A stretch of 23,764 nt of DNA from an uncultured Oscillospiraceae bacterium (GTDB lineage: Bacteria; Bacillota; Clostridia; Oscillospirales; Acutalibacteraceae). The DNA lies in NCBI GenBank assembly GCA_900554535.1, contig USIA01000015.1, positions 1 to 23,764 of the forward strand, given 5' to 3'. Shown one piece after another: positions 15,668-21,873 of the stretch; position 1 is the first letter of the stretch, and each line of letters opens with the position of its first letter. Under the pieces are notes generated by a model. That model had not been told where the DNA came from. It searched no databases and was given only the letters and a program-made list of their open reading frames with translations. Both the position numbers and the translations under genes were made by a program.

Positions 15668-15849
15668 GCTATGTATACTCCTTCCAAATTTTTCGACGTA
15701 ATTGGAGGGCTTCTCCGTGCAATGCCCATGCCCTTCTGTTGAAACCCTATCGTCCCTCAGGACACAGGCACAACCAGCATGCCGCCTTCATATACGGCTT
15801 CCTGACGGATGTGTTCTGGCCCAATGGGTACTACCAATCCGGATTCCAC
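15668..15849 (-). promoter_or_regulatory. Long structured leader of the etfB-etfA-lctD operon, possible cis-regulatory RNA
   Basis: The predicted transcript starts near 15849, leaving about 180 nt before etfB. Near the 3' end CCTCCAATT (15708-15700) can pair with AATTTGGAAGG (15690-15680), which contains the etfB ribosome binding site. The same CTCC (15707-15704) can instead pair with GGAG (15716-15713) in a short hairpin that would free that site. Two more small hairpins lie upstream: GTCC/GGAC at 15763-15752 and GCCG/CGGC at 15798-15781. Mutually exclusive folds at a ribosome binding site are typical of riboswitches and leader-peptide control. I do not recognise a known riboswitch class, and the folds are read by eye without energy calculation. 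Confidence 0.45.
15757..15849 (-). CDS. Possible leaderless 30-codon ORF in the lct leader
   Basis: A GTG at 15849-15847 falls at the predicted transcription start and opens a 30-codon frame. It contains segments such as LVVPIGPEHIRQEA and GGMLVVPVS and ends at a TGA (15759-15757) that sits in the loop of a small hairpin. There is no ribosome binding site, so it would have to be translated as a leaderless message. It could be a leader peptide, a relic of a larger gene, or chance. I do not recognise the peptide. Confidence 0.2.
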   Translation of the reverse strand: MESGLVVPIGPEHIRQEAVYEGGMLVVPVS

Positions 15850-15855
15850 TTAAAA

Positions 15856-15884
15856 ATTGTACAAGTTTTTCGCGAAAATGTCTA
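15856..15884 (-). promoter_or_regulatory. SigA promoter of the lct operon
   Basis: On the minus strand TAGACA (15884-15879) and TACAAT (15861-15856, with an upstream TTG that makes it a partial extended -10) are separated by 17 nt. Confidence 0.78.
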
Positions 15885-16518
15885 GACTTTTTTTAAAAAA
15901 AATTTAAGCGTTTTCACTAAATAGCATTGCTGAATTTCAATATTGCTTAGATAATTTGCCCGTTTTTATAAATATCGCCCCTTAATATCCATTTTGCTGC
16001 CATTTATGATATAATTTGCATTTTAAATTTATGTGATTCTATTTTTGTTCGTTATATCATCTTCATCCACTATTTTAGCAAAAGCTCAGCAAATATTATT
16101 GGTTATTTTTTGTATATGCCCTCCTATTTTTCAAATTTCGTTTTTGTGAAGCGCAAATTTTTGTTTTAAATCTATCAAAAATTAGAAATTTGAGATTTGC
16201 CGTTTTTAAGCTCTTAATTGGCACTACCAATCAGGTCGCTTTCTGCTGGTCCCAAATGGCAATCTATATAAATCATCTAAATTTCTCCGCTTTATCTATT
16301 GAATTCGACGGTGCATTTCCTGGTTTTTCTGACTTGTTCGGTTCTTTGCCCGCGCTCGTTAAAACCAAAACGACTTCCAAGTGGTACGACCTTCTCCTTG
16401 ATTTCGACAGACAACCCGTCAAGGCTCCTCTCGTATTCCAGCACTGCGACAAAATCCGGCCATTCTTTTGCAAAGCGACCGGCGTTTGAAACCGGATTCA
16501 TTTGCATTTTGAATGATA
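15885..16518. other. AT-rich intergenic region, with a possible decayed ORF at its right end
   Basis: About 630 bases without a convincing gene. The part 15885-16200 is very AT-rich. An imperfect palindrome centred on TGAATTTCA (15923-15947, 9 of 12 arm positions pair) lies about 75-100 bp upstream of the predicted lct transcript start and could be a regulator site. The minus-strand frame 16507-16292 encodes 71 coding-like residues (for example FAKEWPDFVAVLEYERSLDG). An overlapping frame upstream gives another coding-like piece (IAWLEEAVNIIQNANESGF), but there is no ribosome binding site. This may be a frameshifted gene remnant of unknown origin. Confidence 0.4.
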
Positions 16519-16547
16519 TTGACAGCCTCTTCCAGCCATGCTATAGT
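16519..16547 (+). promoter_or_regulatory. SigA promoter of the radical SAM gene
   Basis: TTGACA (16519-16524) and TATAGT (16542-16547) are separated by 17 nt. The predicted start is near 16554, which gives a leader of about 125 nt. Confidence 0.85.
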
Positions 16548-16575
16548 ACGTGCAGAAAAGTCCCATTCAGATCTT

Positions 16576-16599
16576 TTGTATGCACGATTGTATGCACGA
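16576..16599 (+). repeat. Tandem 12-nt repeat in the radical SAM leader
   Basis: TTGTATGCACGA occurs twice head to tail (16576-16587 and 16588-16599). It lies in the untranslated leader. A short hairpin CATACC-GGCG-GGTATG follows at 16628-16643. Confidence 0.85.
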
Positions 16600-16678
16600 T
16601 GCAACAAATACAGAGAAATGAAGACGACATACCGGCGGGTATGCCCTATTTTATCGGCGAAAGAGGGAGGCAAACCCT

Positions 16679-17548
16679 ATGGAATACGAAGGCGTCGTTT
16701 ACCGGCCGCCAAGTGAGGCCAACAGCCTGATCCTCCAAGCAACCATCGGATGCGCACGAAACACCTGCCGGTTTTGCAACATGTACAAAGGCAGGCGTTT
16801 TCGCGCCAAGGCGGCCGGCCAGATCATCTCGGAGCTGCAGCAGATGCGCGCGCTTTGCCGTTTTCCGGTGCGCCGGATTTTTCTGGCAGATGGCGATGCG
16901 CTCATTTTAAAAACAGATACCCTCCGGTCTGTGCTCCTGGCGATCCGCCGGATTTTCCCGGAATCAGAGCGCGTCTCCACCTATGGCGCGCCCCAGGACA
17001 TTCTGGGCAAAACGCCCGACGAATTGAAAATGCTGCGATCCCTCGGCCTGACGCTGGTTTATACGGGGATTGAATCGGGCAGTGACGCCGTATTAAAGGC
17101 CATCGACAAACGCGTAACGGCCGCCGAAATGATCGAGTCTGGCCTACGTCTGAAAGAATGCGGTATTCAGCAGTCGGTCACTTTTATTTCTGGTCTCGGC
17201 GGTGCACCCCTGATGAAGGAACACGCTATTGAATCCGCCCGCGTCCTCTCGGCCATCAAACCGGCGTATGCCTCTTGCCTGACGCTGCTGGTAGAACCCG
17301 AAGCGCCATTGTACGACGATGTGGCAGCAGGCAGATTTCAGTTGCTTCCACCGGAAAAAATCGTCGACGAGATGGAACTGTTCCTATCACATGTGGACAG
17401 TGAAGGCACGGTATTCCGTTCCAACCATGCATCCAACTACATCGCCTTGGCCGGCAATTTCAACCGGGATATTCCCCGGATGCTCGCGCAACTGGAAATC
17501 GCCAAAAAGCGCTGCGCATTTAAGCCGGAGGACTGGCGTGCGCTGTAA
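16679..17548 (+). CDS. Radical SAM protein, CX4CX2C type
   Basis: A 289-residue radical SAM enzyme. The cluster motif is CARNTCRFCNMY near residues 25-36, a CX4CX2C spacing instead of the usual CX3CX2C. This matches a widespread group with the form GCxxNxCxFCxMYK, usually annotated only as radical SAM protein or as coproporphyrinogen-oxidase-like. Further motifs are FLADGDAL, a substrate for the GGE-like position, then STYGAPQDIL, and GIESGSDAVLKAIDK, the conserved glutamate strand for SAM binding. No extra iron-sulfur cysteines (SPASM) are visible at the C-terminus. The reaction is unknown. The start has GGGAGG 8 nt upstream, and the gene forms a single unit between its own promoter and a strong terminator. 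Confidence 0.9.
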   Translation: MEYEGVVYRPPSEANSLILQATIGCARNTCRFCNMYKGRRFRAKAAGQIISELQQMRALCRFPVRRIFLADGDALILKTDTLRSVLLAIRRIFPESERVSTYGAPQDILGKTPDELKMLRSLGLTLVYTGIESGSDAVLKAIDKRVTAAEMIESGLRLKECGIQQSVTFISGLGGAPLMKEHAIESARVLSAIKPAYASCLTLLVEPEAPLYDDVAAGRFQLLPPEKIVDEMELFLSHVDSEGTVFRSNHASNYIALAGNFNRDIPRMLAQLEIAKKRCAFKPEDWRAL

Positions 17549-17613
17549 ACCCAGAAGATGGCCCTCTCCTGCGCACGCACTTGACGGCCGTCTATGTGAT
17601 TTCCAATTTCAGA

Positions 17614-17663
17614 AAAACGGCGCTTTGAGCAGCCAAAGGAGCTGCGCAAGAGCGCCGTTTTAT
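17614..17663 (+). terminator. Strong terminator of the radical SAM gene
   Basis: AAAACGGCGCT (17614-17624) pairs with AGCGCCGTTTT (17651-17661), with an inner GCAGC/GCTGC stem. The symmetric A- and T-runs would also allow termination of minus-strand transcripts coming from the Fur-family gene. Confidence 0.9.
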
Positions 17664-17948
17664 AATTGAATTGCTAGAATGCATCATTTTCTATCCCACA
17701 ACCCTGTGAGCAGGGACACCCGGGCAAAACCAGCGTGTCACATTATGAAATCTGAAACCACCAATCCCACGCCAAAAGGCATAGGAACTGCGTGCTAAAT
17801 TTTCAAACTCGTCTGAATGGGTGCCTGTTTCATGCGGAAAGCTTGACTTGTTTATTTTTAGACGCTGGGCGGCAAAGGCAATTCAAAGGGCGCGGATCAT
17901 TCGGCTCTTCGAAAGGCAAGCCGACACAACACACCGCTTCCAGCGTAT
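17664..17948. other. Intergenic stretch, nothing identified
   Basis: About 285 bases between the radical SAM terminator and the stop codon of the Fur-family gene. Short hairpins such as CGGCT/AGCCG near 17895-17916 are not followed by a T-run. Open frames here have no ribosome binding site and look spurious. Confidence 0.5.
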
Positions 17949-18368
17949 TTATCCGTGGGATTGGACTTTTCGGCAGTCCTCGCACAAGCCTGTCAGCACA
18001 CTCGTTTTGCATTCCAGGGCAAAGCCGTGCTGCTTTAACAGATGCGCCCGGATCTCCTCCATAAACGGACATTCCAGGTGAATGATTTTCCCGCAGCGGC
18101 TGCACTGCATATGCAGATGGTGGCAGCAATCCGCATCCGGCTCCACGTACTGATACACGCAGCTGTCCTCGCCCGCGGTTTTGTATTTGATCAGGGCGCC
18201 GCTCGCTGTCAGCTTTTCCAGATTGCGGTACACGGTTGTGAGGTTCACCGCAATTTGCTGCGCCCGCATCGCTTCATAAATCTCAGACGCACAAACACCC
18301 TGCTCTTTGTGGGCTTTCAAATATTCCATCAGGCAGGCTTTGAAACTTGTGCGGTATTCCTTTGGCAT
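17949..18368 (-). CDS. Fur-family metal-responsive regulator, possibly Zur-like
   Basis: A 139-residue Fur-superfamily regulator. The winged helix occupies residues 1-80 with the recognition segment VNLTTVYRNLEKLTASG. The dimerisation domain carries HHLHMQCSRCGKIIHLEC and GLCEDC. Cys89/Cys92 and Cys129/Cys132 form the structural zinc site. His84/His86, Cys100, Glu105 and His114 are candidates for the sensing site; a cysteine in the place of Cys100 is known from Zur proteins, so zinc is a reasonable guess, but Fur or PerR roles cannot be excluded. No metal transporter is adjacent. The ATG at 18366-18368 has GGAGGGAATCT just upstream. A palindrome beside its own promoter suggests autoregulation. 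Confidence 0.9.
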   Translation of the reverse strand: MPKEYRTSFKACLMEYLKAHKEQGVCASEIYEAMRAQQIAVNLTTVYRNLEKLTASGALIKYKTAGEDSCVYQYVEPDADCCHHLHMQCSRCGKIIHLECPFMEEIRAHLLKQHGFALECKTSVLTGLCEDCRKVQSHG

Positions 18369-18421
18369 AGATTCCCTCCAGGCCCATAAAAATCATTCGT
18401 CCACCATTGCCTCTCAATTTC

Positions 18422-18450
18422 ATTGTATGCATGTACCAAGGGCCTGTCAA
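18422..18450 (-). promoter_or_regulatory. SigA promoter of the Fur-family gene
   Basis: On the minus strand TTGACA (18450-18445) and TACAAT (18427-18422) are separated by 17 nt. The predicted leader is about 47 nt. Confidence 0.85.
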
Positions 18451-18457
18451 GAACCTT

Positions 18458-18472
18458 TGCAAATAAGTTGCA
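18458..18472. promoter_or_regulatory. Palindrome next to the Fur-family promoter, candidate operator
   Basis: TGCAA-ATAAG-TTGCA is a perfect 5-bp inverted repeat with a 5-nt centre. It lies 8 bp upstream of the -35 element. Fur-family regulators bind such AT-rich dyads, so this is a candidate self-operator, although it does not match the classic Fur or PerR box. Confidence 0.45.
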
Positions 18473-18580
18473 TTTTTAGTTGGCGCATGCCCCCGCGCTG
18501 CGTACGCAAACGCGGGAGGCTCTATGTTGCTTACCCTCATGAAAGAGCAGATGCCCATACAGGCTGTTGCAGAAGCGCGC

Positions 18581-18609
18581 TTGCCATTTTTCGGATTGTG
18601 CCGTAAAAT
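18581..18609 (+). promoter_or_regulatory. Candidate promoter of dtd
   Basis: TTGCCA (18581-18586) and TAAAAT (18604-18609) are separated by 17 nt. The transcript would have a leader of about 125 nt that opens with a hairpin (GGACGC/GCGTCC around 18623-18641). Confidence 0.55.
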
Positions 18610-18740
18610 GGCATGGTAAATTGGACGCAGCAATCGCGTCCGCACAAAATGGTGATATTTCCGATATACCCAGAACAAAAAGCAAAGCCGTAAGCAGGCG
18701 CCATCCTCTTATAAAAATCCATCCGAAAGCAGGAGATCAT

Positions 18741-19187
18741 ATGAAACTGGTTATACAAAGAGTTCAAAACAGCAGTGTCAGCATTGACGGCAAGGTGCAC
18801 GGAAAAATTGACCGGGGCTTTTTGGTTCTCGTCGGATTCTGCCCAGAGGACACGGCAGAAAGTCTTCCGAAATTGGTGGACAAGCTGATCCATCTGCGGG
18901 TATTTGAAGATGAGGAAGGAAAAATGAACTTGTCCTTGCTGGATGTGGGCGGCAGCGTCCTGTCCGTCTCGCAATTTACCTTATATGCTGACTGCCGCAA
19001 GGGACGGCGCCCCAGTTTCACCGGCGCGGCGCGGCCTGAGATCGCCGAACCCCTTTATATGCAATTCAACGAAGCCCTGCGGGCGCAGGGGGTGCCCGTC
19101 GAAACCGGCGTCTTTGGCGCCGACATGCAAGTCTCGCTGGTTAACGACGGCCCGGTGACCATTTTGCTGGACAGCGCGGATTTATAA
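18741..19187 (+). CDS. dtd: D-aminoacyl-tRNA deacylase
   Basis: A 148-residue DTD, the normal family length. It hydrolyses the ester bond of mischarged D-aminoacyl-tRNA (and glycyl-tRNA-Ala), freeing the tRNA for reuse; it acts in the cytoplasm as a homodimer. The two signature motifs are present: SQFTLYADCRKGRRPSF (from residue 77) and NDGPVT (135-140), the latter supplying the cross-subunit Gly-Pro motif. The ATG at 18741 with AGGAG 5 nt upstream gives the family N-terminus MKLVIQRVQNSSVSIDG; the open frame reaching back to 18567 is not part of the protein. It converges with the acetyltransferase gene, with only 2 nt between the stop codons. Confidence 0.97.
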   Translation: MKLVIQRVQNSSVSIDGKVHGKIDRGFLVLVGFCPEDTAESLPKLVDKLIHLRVFEDEEGKMNLSLLDVGGSVLSVSQFTLYADCRKGRRPSFTGAARPEIAEPLYMQFNEALRAQGVPVETGVFGADMQVSLVNDGPVTILLDSADL

Positions 19188-19189
19188 TG

Positions 19190-19801
19190 TTACTCCGGCT
19201 TTTTGGGCTCAATCGTGCGTATGACAGCAGCCGGGACACCGCCGACAATGGTATTGGCGGGGGCCACCTTTTGTACCACCGCGCCGGCCTTCATCAATTT
19301 GGTCACGACTGCGCCGGCCGCCACAATTGCCCCATCGCCAATCGTCACGCCTGGAACCACCGTGGCGTGCGCGCCAATCCAGACATTCTTGCCAATATGA
19401 ATGGGCGCGGGATGCAGATCGCCTCGCTTTTCCGGCGCGAAATCGTGGTTTAAGGTTGCCAGCACCACGCTGTGCCCGATGAGAGCCCCATCTCCGATCA
19501 CGATGCCTCCTTGATCCTGAAAGCGGCAGCCAGAATTGATGAAGACTCCTTTGCCGACCGTAATGTTCTTTCCAAAATCTGTGTAAAACGGCGGGAACAG
19601 GCCGAAGGATGGATCGACCGGCTTCCCGATCAGTTTAAAAAACAGCGCACACACTTCTTCCGGCGTGTGGTAAGTCCCATTCAATTCCGTTGTAATCTTT
19701 AAGGCTTCCTGCGCCATATGGCGCATAAACCAGAACGCATCTGATCCATCTGTCACGGCCTCTCTACGATTCATCTGTGCTAAAAAGGTCTGTATCTCCA
19801 T
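19190..19801 (-). CDS. Sugar O-acetyltransferase (maltose acetyltransferase-like, left-handed beta helix)
   Basis: A 203-residue acyltransferase of the hexapeptide-repeat family. After a helical N-terminus (1-60), the left-handed beta helix runs from about 77 to 190 with repeats such as ITVGKGVFINSG, IVIGDGALIGHS, IHIGKNVWIGAH and VTIGDGAIVAAG. The probable catalytic histidine is His119 in LNHDF. Relatives use acetyl-CoA to acetylate maltose, galactosides or other sugars; the acceptor here is unknown. The ATG at 19799-19801 has AAAGGAAG 9 nt upstream. The longer open frame to 19882 starts upstream of the predicted transcription start (about 19838) and is excluded. No terminator hairpin is visible after the stop. 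Confidence 0.92.
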   Translation of the reverse strand: MEIQTFLAQMNRREAVTDGSDAFWFMRHMAQEALKITTELNGTYHTPEEVCALFFKLIGKPVDPSFGLFPPFYTDFGKNITVGKGVFINSGCRFQDQGGIVIGDGALIGHSVVLATLNHDFAPEKRGDLHPAPIHIGKNVWIGAHATVVPGVTIGDGAIVAAGAVVTKLMKAGAVVQKVAPANTIVGGVPAAVIRTIEPKKPE

Positions 19802-19844
19802 TTTGATCGACTTCCTTTCACCAGGTCTTTCCATCTCGTCGTTT

Positions 19845-19874
19845 ATTATACCATAGCAACGGTCTTCAGGACAA
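19845..19874 (-). promoter_or_regulatory. Promoter of the acetyltransferase gene
   Basis: On the minus strand TATAAT (19850-19845) with an upstream TGG forms an extended -10. TTGTCC (19874-19869) is a fair -35 element with an 18-nt spacer. Confidence 0.7.
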
Positions 19875-20040
19875 GCGCGCACCGGCTGTGACCCCCCATA
19901 AGGATACGCAAAATATCCCCGGTCCAGAACGTGCGAGGGAATATAGAGATGTGCGGATCGCGTTGACCATTCGATTTTGCGGGCATAACAATCAATGGGC
20001 GATGGACGCCCGCGATAAACACGGGCTCAAAATCACAAAA

Positions 20041-20077
20041 ACAAAAAAGCCTCGAACGCGAATTGCGTGTCAAGGCT
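20041..20077 (-). terminator. Terminator of tRNA-Ser
   Basis: On the minus strand AGCCTTGA (20077-20070) pairs with TCGAGGCT (20055-20048, one wobble). The stem is followed by TTTTTGT. It begins 7 nt after the tRNA 3' end. Confidence 0.85.
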
Positions 20078-20083
20078 CTCGAC

Positions 20084-20172
20084 TGGCGGAGACGGTGGGA
20101 TTCGAACCCACGAGCCCGTGAGGACTACCTGATTTCGAGTCAGGCCCGTTATGACCACTTCGATACGTCTCC
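20084..20172 (-). tRNA. tRNA-Ser(CGA)
   Basis: An 89-nt class II tRNA with encoded CCA. The acceptor arm GGAGACG pairs with CGTCTCC, and the discriminator is G, as expected for serine. The anticodon stem is CCTGA/TCAGG with loop CTCGAAA giving anticodon CGA. A long variable arm follows, and the T-arm is GTGGG-TTCGAAT-CCCAC. Confidence 0.96.
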
Positions 20173-20233
20173 ATGTATTTTGCGCGCTATGTGTCTGCTG
20201 TTTTTTGGGCCACCACACGACGCGCCAAACAAA

Positions 20234-20263
20234 ATATGGAATTTAAGAATATGGAATTTAAGA
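20234..20263. repeat. Tandem 15-nt repeat upstream of tRNA-Ser
   Basis: ATATGGAATTTAAGA occurs twice head to tail (20234-20248 and 20249-20263), between the minus-strand promoter at 20382-20410 and the tRNA-Ser gene. No function is evident. Confidence 0.85.
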
Positions 20264-20381
20264 ATGCCTGCAATCTCCAAGGATGCCGGTTTGTCGCAGT
20301 TCTGTCCCCTAACAGTGTATGGATTGGGAACCATCCGGCGACAGCTGCTTCTTTACGTGCAGCAGACGGCAGAATATATTT

Positions 20382-20410
20382 ATTGTATGCCATTTTCATC
20401 AAAAAGTCAA
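20382..20410 (-). promoter_or_regulatory. SigA promoter facing tRNA-Ser
   Basis: On the minus strand TTGACT (20410-20405) and TACAAT (20387-20382) are separated by 17 nt. It is the only good promoter seen upstream of tRNA-Ser and would give a precursor with a leader of about 200 nt. A 79-codon open frame across this stretch has no ribosome binding site. Confidence 0.6.
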
Positions 20411-20429
20411 GCCTCAATTTTTGCAATAC

Positions 20430-20458
20430 TTGACGATTTTGCGAGATTTCGTTACAAT
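20430..20458 (+). promoter_or_regulatory. SigA promoter of the DUF815 ATPase gene
   Basis: TTGACG (20430-20435) and TACAAT (20453-20458) are separated by 17 nt. The -35 boxes of this promoter and the divergent one are only 19 bp apart, so a protein bound between them could affect both. Confidence 0.8.
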
Positions 20459-20499
20459 GAGGAAAGCTATAGGACTTTGATGCAATTGAGGGATCATAT

Positions 20500-21741
20500 A
20501 TGAACCAACGTAAACAGGCAGCAGAGGCAGCGGCTTCCCTGTCGATCTATCGCGGTATTCTAAATCGCACCGTTCCTCACGCCTTTTACCGCCTGCTGTG
20601 GGCGGATACGCGCGAAGGCTTTCTGCAAGCATGGGGGCACTTTTTTGCCGTTTTGTGTGAGCGGGAATGCAGCGAAAATTTTGCCGGCCACCTAACCAGT
20701 ACTGCTTTATATGATGAAAACGCTTTCTCACTCGCCGCAGCGGCCAAACAGTCGACGTTTCCGCCCTCCATGCTGGCTGCCGTCAAGCGCGACTTGCAAA
20801 TTATTCTCCGTCTTTCCCGCCTGACACCTGAAGACCTGTTGGAGGACTGTGAATTTGAAGATCTGCCGCCGCTCCCCCGCTGGGAAACTGGCAAGCCGGT
20901 GGATGCAATGACTGGCACGCCCGATGTGTATGTACATCAAATGGCGGAATATTACCGCCACAATGGCTGCGGCATGTACGCGCGCTACCGCGCTTTTATC
21001 TGGCGCGATAAAAAGATCCTGCCGGTTGCGCATCCCGATCCCCAGAAGCTTTCCGAGTTGAAAGGGTACGAGACGCAGCGCAACCTGGCAATCAGCAACA
21101 CCGTCGCGTTTCTGAAAGGTCTGCCCGCTAACAACTGCCTGCTTTATGGGGACCGCGGCACCGGCAAGTCCTCTACTGTAAAAGGATTGCTCAACGAGTA
21201 TTACACCGAGGGCCTGCGTGTCATTGAGATGCCCAAGGAGTATTTGATGGACTTTCCCTATTTGGTCGATCAGATCGCCACGGTACCGATGCGGTTTATC
21301 ATTTTTATCGATGACCTGTCCTTCTCCTCGCAGGACAGCACCTATGCGGCGCTCAAGTCCGTGCTACAGGGTGGCCTGGCTGCCAAACCGGACAACTCCC
21401 TGATCTATGCCACCTCAAACCGCCGCCATCTGCTGCGCGAAAGCTTTTCAGATCGCGATGGTGACGATGTGCACCGCAATGATACCATCCAGGAAAGCCT
21501 GTCCCTCTCGGATCGCTTCGGCCTGACGATTAACTTTATGAACCCCGATAAGGCCGCCTTCCTGGATATTGTCGATCAGTTGGCCGCACTGCACGGCCTT
21601 TCCGCCTATATTCCGGATCTGGAGGCTGGCGCCGAGCGTTGGGCTACCATGCACGGCGGGCGTTCCCCGCGCGTTGCGCAGCAATATATCCGCGATGCGG
21701 TGGCACGCATCCAGATGGGGCAGCCGCTGGTTGATCTGTGA
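20500..21741 (+). CDS. DUF815-family AAA ATPase
   Basis: A 413-residue protein. The N-terminal 180 residues are family-specific. The ATPase core carries Walker A GDRGTGKSS (217-225), Walker B FIIFIDDLSF (266-275) and a sensor-like YATSNRRHLLRES, followed by RFGLTINFM and a C-terminal helical lid. The block LKGYETQRNLAISNT and FLKGLPANNCLLYGDRG is diagnostic of DUF815 (PF05673), a family of AAA proteins widespread in bacteria without a settled function. The start codon has GAGGG at about 9 nt. The gene has its own divergent promoter shared with the tRNA-Ser side, and no terminator is visible before the next gene 130 bp downstream, so they may be co-transcribed. Confidence 0.9.
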   Translation: MNQRKQAAEAAASLSIYRGILNRTVPHAFYRLLWADTREGFLQAWGHFFAVLCERECSENFAGHLTSTALYDENAFSLAAAAKQSTFPPSMLAAVKRDLQIILRLSRLTPEDLLEDCEFEDLPPLPRWETGKPVDAMTGTPDVYVHQMAEYYRHNGCGMYARYRAFIWRDKKILPVAHPDPQKLSELKGYETQRNLAISNTVAFLKGLPANNCLLYGDRGTGKSSTVKGLLNEYYTEGLRVIEMPKEYLMDFPYLVDQIATVPMRFIIFIDDLSFSSQDSTYAALKSVLQGGLAAKPDNSLIYATSNRRHLLRESFSDRDGDDVHRNDTIQESLSLSDRFGLTINFMNPDKAAFLDIVDQLAALHGLSAYIPDLEAGAERWATMHGGRSPRVAQQYIRDAVARIQMGQPLVDL

Positions 21742-21873
21742 AAACACAATACCGCCCAGCGCGGGGCGCGTCTGTGAAAGATCAACTTTGCTTGCGTGAT
21801 TTCCCATAACGGACCAGGCGCCCTGCTTCGGAAATTGATCAGTAAAACGTCTCAGGAAGGAGTGTCGTGTATT

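Noticed and set aside
18537..18974. 145-codon minus-strand frame overlapping the dtd start
   Set aside because: It overlaps the unmistakable N-terminal half of dtd and has no start signals.
19888..20121. 77-codon plus-strand frame running into tRNA-Ser
   Set aside because: It reads across the tRNA terminator and antisense to the tRNA; part of its end is the translation of tRNA sequence that often gives spurious peptides.
21748..21776. GC-rich hairpin (CGCCC/GGGCG) after the DUF815 gene as a terminator
   Set aside because: No T-run follows the stem, so it is not an intrinsic terminator.
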